Below, piece after piece: positions 59,579 to 64,000 of a DNA stretch of 64,000 bases. The notes under the pieces were generated by a model. It was not told the origin of the DNA. It saw only the letters and a program-made list of their open reading frames with translations, and made no database searches. The number at the start of each line of letters is the position of its first letter. The first letter of the stretch is position 1. Origin of the DNA: JBBIWA01 sp037439425 (GTDB lineage: Bacteria; Acidobacteriota; Blastocatellia; RBC074); the NCBI GenBank assembly GCA_037439425.1, contig JBBIWA010000020.1, forward strand, positions 1 to 64,000, read 5' to 3'. Both the position numbers and the translations under genes were made by a program.

Positions 59579-61909
59579 ATGATCTCTTATTTATCGAAAC
59601 CACTTTGCCGACAATTCTCACACACTTTGATTGGCCTGATCTTGCTCGCTCCGCTGGCCGGGTCACAGCAAGCGCAACCAGCTCAATTGGGGCGGCTCAC
59701 GGGCCGCGTCACTGATCAGCGCGGCGATGCCATCAGTGGCGCGCGCATCACCGTAACCGGCCCTGTTTCGCAAACCGTCCTGACAGACAGCAGCGGTAAA
59801 TTTCTACTTGCGGCTCTGCCTGCGGGTGATTATGAGTTGCAGGTGACCGCGCCCGGATTCAGTAGCAGGTCGCAGCGCGTCACAGTGACTGTCAGGGGCA
59901 GTGCAAACTCAGAGACCACGGTTGATCTGACTTTGGAACCGGCCTCGCTTCTGGAAACGGTCACGATCACACCAGCTCGTGTCGAACGCCGCCTCGATGA
60001 GTTGTCAGCCAGTGTGAGGGTGCTTGACGCGCGCGATCGAGACCAAACGGCCGCGCAAACGATTGATGACCTGCTCAGGCAAGTGCCTGGCTTCAGCCTC
60101 TTCCGTCGCTCAAGCAGCCTGGTCGCTAATCCAACCACGCAAGGCGTCTCGCTGCGCGGAGTCGGAGCTAGTGGGGCTAGTCGCACGCTGGTCTTGACCG
60201 ATGGCCTGCCGCTCAATGACGCTTTTGGTGGTTGGGTTTATTGGGATCGCGTGCCGCGCGCAGCGATCGAGCGGATCGAACTCGTACGCGGCGGTTCATC
60301 TGACCTCTATGGCTCGGATGCACTTAGCGGTGTGATCAATCTGCTCACTCGAGGAGCACGTCAACGAGTGATCAATGCCGAGGCGAGCTACGGCACGCGC
60401 GACACGGCTGACGTTTCATTCTTCGCCAGCGAGCGGTTCGGGCGCTGGTCGGCTTCACTTTCAGGTGAAGCGCTGCGCACGGACGGATACTTTATCGTTG
60501 CGCCTGAACTGCGTGGGAGAGTTGACGAGGAAGCTGCCTCGCGCCATCGCGTCTTGGAGCTCAGAATCGGGCATAGCTGGAACGCGGAGAATGAAGTCTT
60601 TGTGCGCGGTTCGCTGTTTGATGAAGATCGCCGCAACGGCACCCGGCTTCAGCGCAATGAGACAGCTACCGAGTCGCTGGCGCTGGGTGGCCGGATGCGT
60701 ACCTCTGACGGCAGCCACTGGAACCTGATGCTTTTCGCCAACCAGCAACGCTTCCATCAAAGCTTCACCGCCGTGGCCGCTGACCGCCAGACTGAAACGC
60801 TCAACCGCCTTCAAGTGGTGCCTTCGCGTGATGCGGGCCTATCATTTAACTGGTCACGCCTTGTCGCTGAGCGCCATTTGCTGGTGGCAGGCGTGGACGT
60901 GCGCGGCGTGCGTGGCACAAGCGATGAGACGGGCTTTGTTAGCGGGCGCGCCACAACACTCTTGAGTGCCGGCGGGCGGCAGCGGCGGCTTGGCATCTTC
61001 GCGCAAGACCTCATCACCATATCGCCGCGTTGGCAACTGGCAGTGAGCGCGCGTTACGATCATTGGCGCAACTTATCAGCCGCTTCGGTTGAGCGCAGGT
61101 TGACGACCGGAGCTGTGACGGCCAATTTCTTTACGCCACGCACCGAAGACGCTTTCAGCCCGCGACTGGCGCTGCTTTTCCGCGCCACGGAAAATGTTTC
61201 GTTGCGCGGTGCTGCGTATCGCGCTTTCCGCGCGCCGACGCTCAATGAACTCTACCGCGGTTTTCGCGTGGGCAATGTGGTGACGCTGGCCAATGAAAAT
61301 TTGCGAGCCGAGAGATTGAGTGGCGGCGAGTTTGGAGTAAGCTGGGCGGCGGCGGAGAGATTGACTCTCCAGCTGACTGGTTACTGGACTGAGACGGCGG
61401 GGCCAATTTCCAACTTTACTCTCTCAGTCACACCATCACTGATCACGCGCCAGCGGCGCAACCTGGGGCGCGCGCGCGCGCGCGGCATTGAAGCCGAAGC
61501 CGATTATCGAATTGCCACTCGGTGGCGACTCTCGGCCGGATATTTGTTCGCCGACTCAACCGTGCGACGCGCACCGCAGGATGTGCGACTCGAAGGGCTA
61601 TGGCTGCCGCAAGTTCCACGCCATCAATTCACGCTTCAAGCCGCTTACTCGCACCCGGAGCATGTGACCGCTGCTGTGCAGTTGCGCGCCATCGGCCAGC
61701 AATTCGACGATGATCAGAATCAATTGCCGCTCGGCCGTTTCGCTGTCCTGGACGTAATGGTCTCGCGCCCCTTCAACCGCTACTTTGAGACATTCCTCGC
61801 CGTGCAGAATCTCTTCAATGAGAGGTACGCAGTAGGGCGCACACCGATTGAGACTATTGGCGCACCACGGCTGGTGCGGGGTGGCGTGCGAGTGCGATTT
61901 GAACGTTGA
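59579..61909 (+). CDS. TonB-dependent outer-membrane receptor with N-terminal carboxypeptidase-regulatory domain
   Basis: The 776-residue product has a signal peptide (GLILLAPLAGSQQ), then a CnaB-like module (LTGRVTDQRGDAISGARITV to PGFSSRSQRVTVTV). A plug domain follows (LDELSASVRVL, LVANPTTQGVSLRGVGASG, GLPLNDAFGGWVYWDRVPR, IELVRGGSSDLYGSDALSG), then the barrel. The end reads GGVRVRFER. It imports a siderophore, vitamin or carbohydrate using TonB. The start ATG at 59579 is chosen; the frame continues upstream through a GTG at 59486. Ligand unknown. Confidence 0.88.
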   Translation: MISYLSKPLCRQFSHTLIGLILLAPLAGSQQAQPAQLGRLTGRVTDQRGDAISGARITVTGPVSQTVLTDSSGKFLLAALPAGDYELQVTAPGFSSRSQRVTVTVRGSANSETTVDLTLEPASLLETVTITPARVERRLDELSASVRVLDARDRDQTAAQTIDDLLRQVPGFSLFRRSSSLVANPTTQGVSLRGVGASGASRTLVLTDGLPLNDAFGGWVYWDRVPRAAIERIELVRGGSSDLYGSDALSGVINLLTRGARQRVINAEASYGTRDTADVSFFASERFGRWSASLSGEALRTDGYFIVAPELRGRVDEEAASRHRVLELRIGHSWNAENEVFVRGSLFDEDRRNGTRLQRNETATESLALGGRMRTSDGSHWNLMLFANQQRFHQSFTAVAADRQTETLNRLQVVPSRDAGLSFNWSRLVAERHLLVAGVDVRGVRGTSDETGFVSGRATTLLSAGGRQRRLGIFAQDLITISPRWQLAVSARYDHWRNLSAASVERRLTTGAVTANFFTPRTEDAFSPRLALLFRATENVSLRGAAYRAFRAPTLNELYRGFRVGNVVTLANENLRAERLSGGEFGVSWAAAERLTLQLTGYWTETAGPISNFTLSVTPSLITRQRRNLGRARARGIEAEADYRIATRWRLSAGYLFADSTVRRAPQDVRLEGLWLPQVPRHQFTLQAAYSHPEHVTAAVQLRAIGQQFDDDQNQLPLGRFAVLDVMVSRPFNRYFETFLAVQNLFNERYAVGRTPIETIGAPRLVRGGVRVRFER

Positions 61910-62133
61910 TTACGGATTATCGCCTCGGAGGTCTCTATTCCGAGAAGGCGATAATGAGCCTTGGCAAGCTCCTGCGCCCATAATCCGCTTCTGCATCCCA
62001 GATCGACCACTAGGCCTTCGCGGATGCTGCTTCGCGCCAGGATCTCCGGGAGGCCGGGAGCGGACTTGGAAGCAAAGTCACTGTGATCCAGACCGTGAAT
62101 ATAGGCAAGGTCTTCTTTGCAGTACTCCGCCAT
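61910..62133 (-). pseudogene. N-terminal fragment of an SAM-dependent methyltransferase
   Basis: From the ATG at 62133 the minus strand reads MAEYCKEDLAYIHGLDHSDF, then EILARSSIREGLVVDLGCRS, then GLWAQELAKAHYRLLGIETS, a widespread class I methyltransferase start. Glycine of motif I is Arg here (DLGCRSG). The frame then loses homology at about 61930, where the 3' end of the TonB receptor lies on the other strand. It is truncated and probably inactive. Confidence 0.6.
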
Positions 62134-62151
62134 CTCGCGACCTGACCAGCC

Positions 62152-63078
62152 CTATTTCTTGACTCCAGGGTTCGTTTTCGTCGTTCCCGTTTCGTCTCTC
62201 TGGATTTTGGAAAGGAGATCGCGCGCGGCTGCGGCCATCAAACCCAGGTCGCTAGGAGCCTGGAAGAAGCGAAAACCTTGCGCGATGCGCTTGTTGATCT
62301 CTGCGGGGGTGCTCGCTGGATAGCCCACCGAGACGTTATACTTCTTGCCCGCCGCCAAAACTTTGTTTACAGCCTCCTCCACGATCGGGTCAGTTGTCTT
62401 CCCACCCACTCCCAGAGAAAATGAGAGGTCATTGACGCCAATAAACAAGACATCAATACCGGGCACGGAGGCGATCTCTTCGATATTGGCGATGGCCTGC
62501 TGCTGCTCGATGATGACGATCACCATAACGTTTTCATTAGCGAATTTCACGTAATCGGCTCCGCTCAGGCCCCAACGCGATGTGGCCATTGCCGGACCGA
62601 AGCCGCGAATACCGAGTGGCGGGTACTTGCAGGACCGAACAGCCTGTTGAGCCAGCTCGCGCGTGCTGGTGAAAGGAAAGATCACGCCTATGCTGCCGAT
62701 GTCTAAGACTCGTTTGGCCAGCCACGGTTCATTGACCGGCACGCGCGTGAAAGGCATGGCCTTCAAGCCTCGTGTGGCCAGGATCATCGAACGCACGCTC
62801 TCGAGCGTGAGGGGGCTATGTTCCATCTCGATCCAGAGGAAATCGAAGCCTGCGCTCGCCAGCGTCGCCGCCACATCCGCGTTGGCCGCCGTCACCGTTG
62901 CGCCGATGACGACCTTGCCTTCCTTCAAAGCCTTCTTCACCGGATTCTCAGTGAGCGGCGGCGCAGTGGCCGAAGGAGAGGTTTGATACTGCGCCGTCGC
63001 CTCAGTAAACATCATCGAACAGAGAAACGTGCGGGCCATAGCTAAGGCAGCCCACAGCAGAATTCTCCTTTTCATCAT
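62152..63078 (-). CDS. HpcH/HpaI-type aldolase with a signal peptide
   Basis: The 308-residue product has an N-terminal signal-like segment (LLWAALAMARTFLCSMMF) and then the class II aldolase fold of HpcH/HpaI: FLWIEMEHSPLTLESV, GVIFPFTSTRELAQ, VIVIIEQQQAIANIEEIA, DVLFIGVNDLSFSLG. The Arg-Glu-Asp metal site of the family fits (E in IIEQ, D in VNDL). These enzymes cleave 2-oxo-4-hydroxy acids to pyruvate and an aldehyde. Export is unusual. ATG at 63078 has AGGAGG five bases upstream; a TTG at 63081 is also in frame. Confidence 0.85.
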   Translation of the reverse strand: MMKRRILLWAALAMARTFLCSMMFTEATAQYQTSPSATAPPLTENPVKKALKEGKVVIGATVTAANADVAATLASAGFDFLWIEMEHSPLTLESVRSMILATRGLKAMPFTRVPVNEPWLAKRVLDIGSIGVIFPFTSTRELAQQAVRSCKYPPLGIRGFGPAMATSRWGLSGADYVKFANENVMVIVIIEQQQAIANIEEIASVPGIDVLFIGVNDLSFSLGVGGKTTDPIVEEAVNKVLAAGKKYNVSVGYPASTPAEINKRIAQGFRFFQAPSDLGLMAAAARDLLSKIQRDETGTTKTNPGVKK

Positions 63079-63307
63079 CAATGCCTCCTTTGCGCAGCCC
63101 TTCAGGGCAATGGGAGCAGATCACAGCGGTGATACTCAGCCACCGGCGGAAGGTCGGCCGCCAACGTGGATGGCGGGCGTGGCTTGCCATGGCATTCTTT
63201 GGTTGGAGATTCGTCTTTCTGACTTCGAGCTGGCGTTGTGTTGCGCCAGGATTGCCGAGGCCGGGCATCGGCCCCGGCGTCTTGCGCACGCACCTAAGGC
63301 TTGATGG

Positions 63308-64000
63308 CTAAGCGACGAAATCAACTTTGACCCGATGCGGGATGACGCCTTTGCGATAGCCTTCATCTAGCAGCAATTGCACCGCCTGGCGATCTCTCTG
63401 AGTATAGTCTAGCGTGCTGTGGTTGACCCACATGGCCACGAATTTGTCAGCCAGATCAACAGGCATTTCCCGCGCAAACTGCATCGCGTAAGCGAGCGCC
63501 TCCTGACGATGCTCCATTGAATATTCGATGCTCCGGCGTAGCCAACGTGAAACCTCGCGCTGAAGCTCCGGTCCAAGGTCGCGCTTGATCGCGTTGCCGC
63601 CCATCGGCAGCGGTAGACCAGTCTCTTGCTTCCACCACAGGCCGAGATCGAGCACCTTCTTCAAACCTTGTTCGTGATAGGTCAACTGCCCTTCGTGAAT
63701 CAACAAACCGGCGTCGTAATGGCCGTGCACTACTTCGCTGATGATCTGATCGAACGGCACTACTTCGTATTGAAATGCCGACGTATGAAGCCTGAGCGCC
63801 AAAAAAGCGCTCGTCAGCGTCCCGGGAACAGCGATACGTTTGTGTTTGAGTTCGCCAGCCGGAAAGCTTGCGCGCGCAACGACAATCGGCCCGTAGCCAT
63901 CACCAATGCTCGCTCCGTGCGGCAACAGCGCGTAAGCTTCAGCAATGTAGGCGTAGGCGTGAAACGAGATGGCCGTCACGTCATATTCGCGCGTCGTCAT
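63308..64000 (-). CDS. mqnD: 1,4-dihydroxy-6-naphthoate synthase (MqnD), 5' end outside the window
   Basis: The visible 230 residues include YDVTAISFHAYAYIAEAYAL, HGASIGDGYGPIVVAR, RIAVPGTLTSAFLALRL, EVVPFDQIISEV, VLIHEGQL-type AGLLIHEGQLTY, GLWWKQETGLPLPMGGNAI and the C-terminal helical end. This matches MqnD, which makes 1,4-dihydroxy-6-naphthoate from cyclic dehypoxanthine futalosine in the futalosine menaquinone pathway. The N-terminal quarter lies past the right edge; 64000 is not taken as the true start. Confidence 0.92.
   Translation of the reverse strand: MTTREYDVTAISFHAYAYIAEAYALLPHGASIGDGYGPIVVARASFPAGELKHKRIAVPGTLTSAFLALRLHTSAFQYEVVPFDQIISEVVHGHYDAGLLIHEGQLTYHEQGLKKVLDLGLWWKQETGLPLPMGGNAIKRDLGPELQREVSRWLRRSIEYSMEHRQEALAYAMQFAREMPVDLADKFVAMWVNHSTLDYTQRDRQAVQLLLDEGYRKGVIPHRVKVDFVA

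Overview
This 64 kb stretch looks like chromosomal DNA of a Gram-negative, probably aerobic bacterium. The best fit by gene style is Acidobacteriota (Blastocatellia-like). That is inference from gene style, and no rRNA is present to confirm it. Supporting signs are a TonB receptor with an N-terminal carboxypeptidase-regulatory domain, a subtilase ending in GVIWAD repeats, several CnaB-like or exported odd proteins, a LysW-like carrier, MqnD of the futalosine menaquinone route, a long membrane pyrophosphatase, and many short interspersed repeats built on GAATTGC and GTGATGA units.

Layout. Positions 1-2.3 kb are gene-poor: a transposase start running off the left edge, two tandem repeat blocks, a small zinc-ribbon protein and a tRNA-Ile(CAU) interrupted by a 310-nt group I intron. 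From 2.4 to 19.2 kb lie a subtilase, an HD-GYP/GGDEF protein, folP, an M19 dipeptidase-like protein, a beta-lactamase-fold hydrolase, a SAM hydroxide adenosyltransferase, a glycine-zipper protein, iscS-iscU, a glcE-glcF pair and an exported protein. From 19.2 to 21.3 kb is a graveyard of repeats and broken genes (SRPBCC relic, IS630-like and ISAs1-like transposase relics, an lldE/lutA tail). From 21.3 to 26 kb is a sugar or AI-2 type ABC importer whose second permease is fused to its binding protein. From 26.3 to 38.4 kb come a PLP desulfhydrase, a MaoC-like protein, a UvrD-type helicase, the pyrophosphatase, a bPH-like membrane protein, an orphan response regulator, HU, the LysW-like protein and a CnaB protein.

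From 38.4 to 47.7 kb the minus strand carries a housekeeping block: tig, clpP, a stand-alone double ClpX-type zinc finger protein, clpX, lon, engB and then rho. It couples nascent-chain folding to ATP-dependent proteolysis. tRNA-Leu(UAG), yqeY, a 58-aa membrane protein and a HAS-barrel protein follow. From 59.2 back to 51.4 kb the minus strand carries ileS-lspA-lgt, then a glycosyltransferase-methyltransferase fusion and a Wzt-type ATPase, linking lipoprotein maturation and surface glycan export. The right end holds a MITE-like structured element, a TonB receptor, a truncated methyltransferase, an exported HpcH/HpaI aldolase and the 3' part of mqnD.

The items most worth a second look are the tRNA-Ile(CAU) group I intron, the double ClpX zinc finger protein between clpX and clpP, the permease-binding protein fusion, the duplicated 9.2/19.2 kb intergenic element, the 239-bp inverted-repeat element before the TonB receptor gene, and the LysW-like protein that ends in tyrosine.
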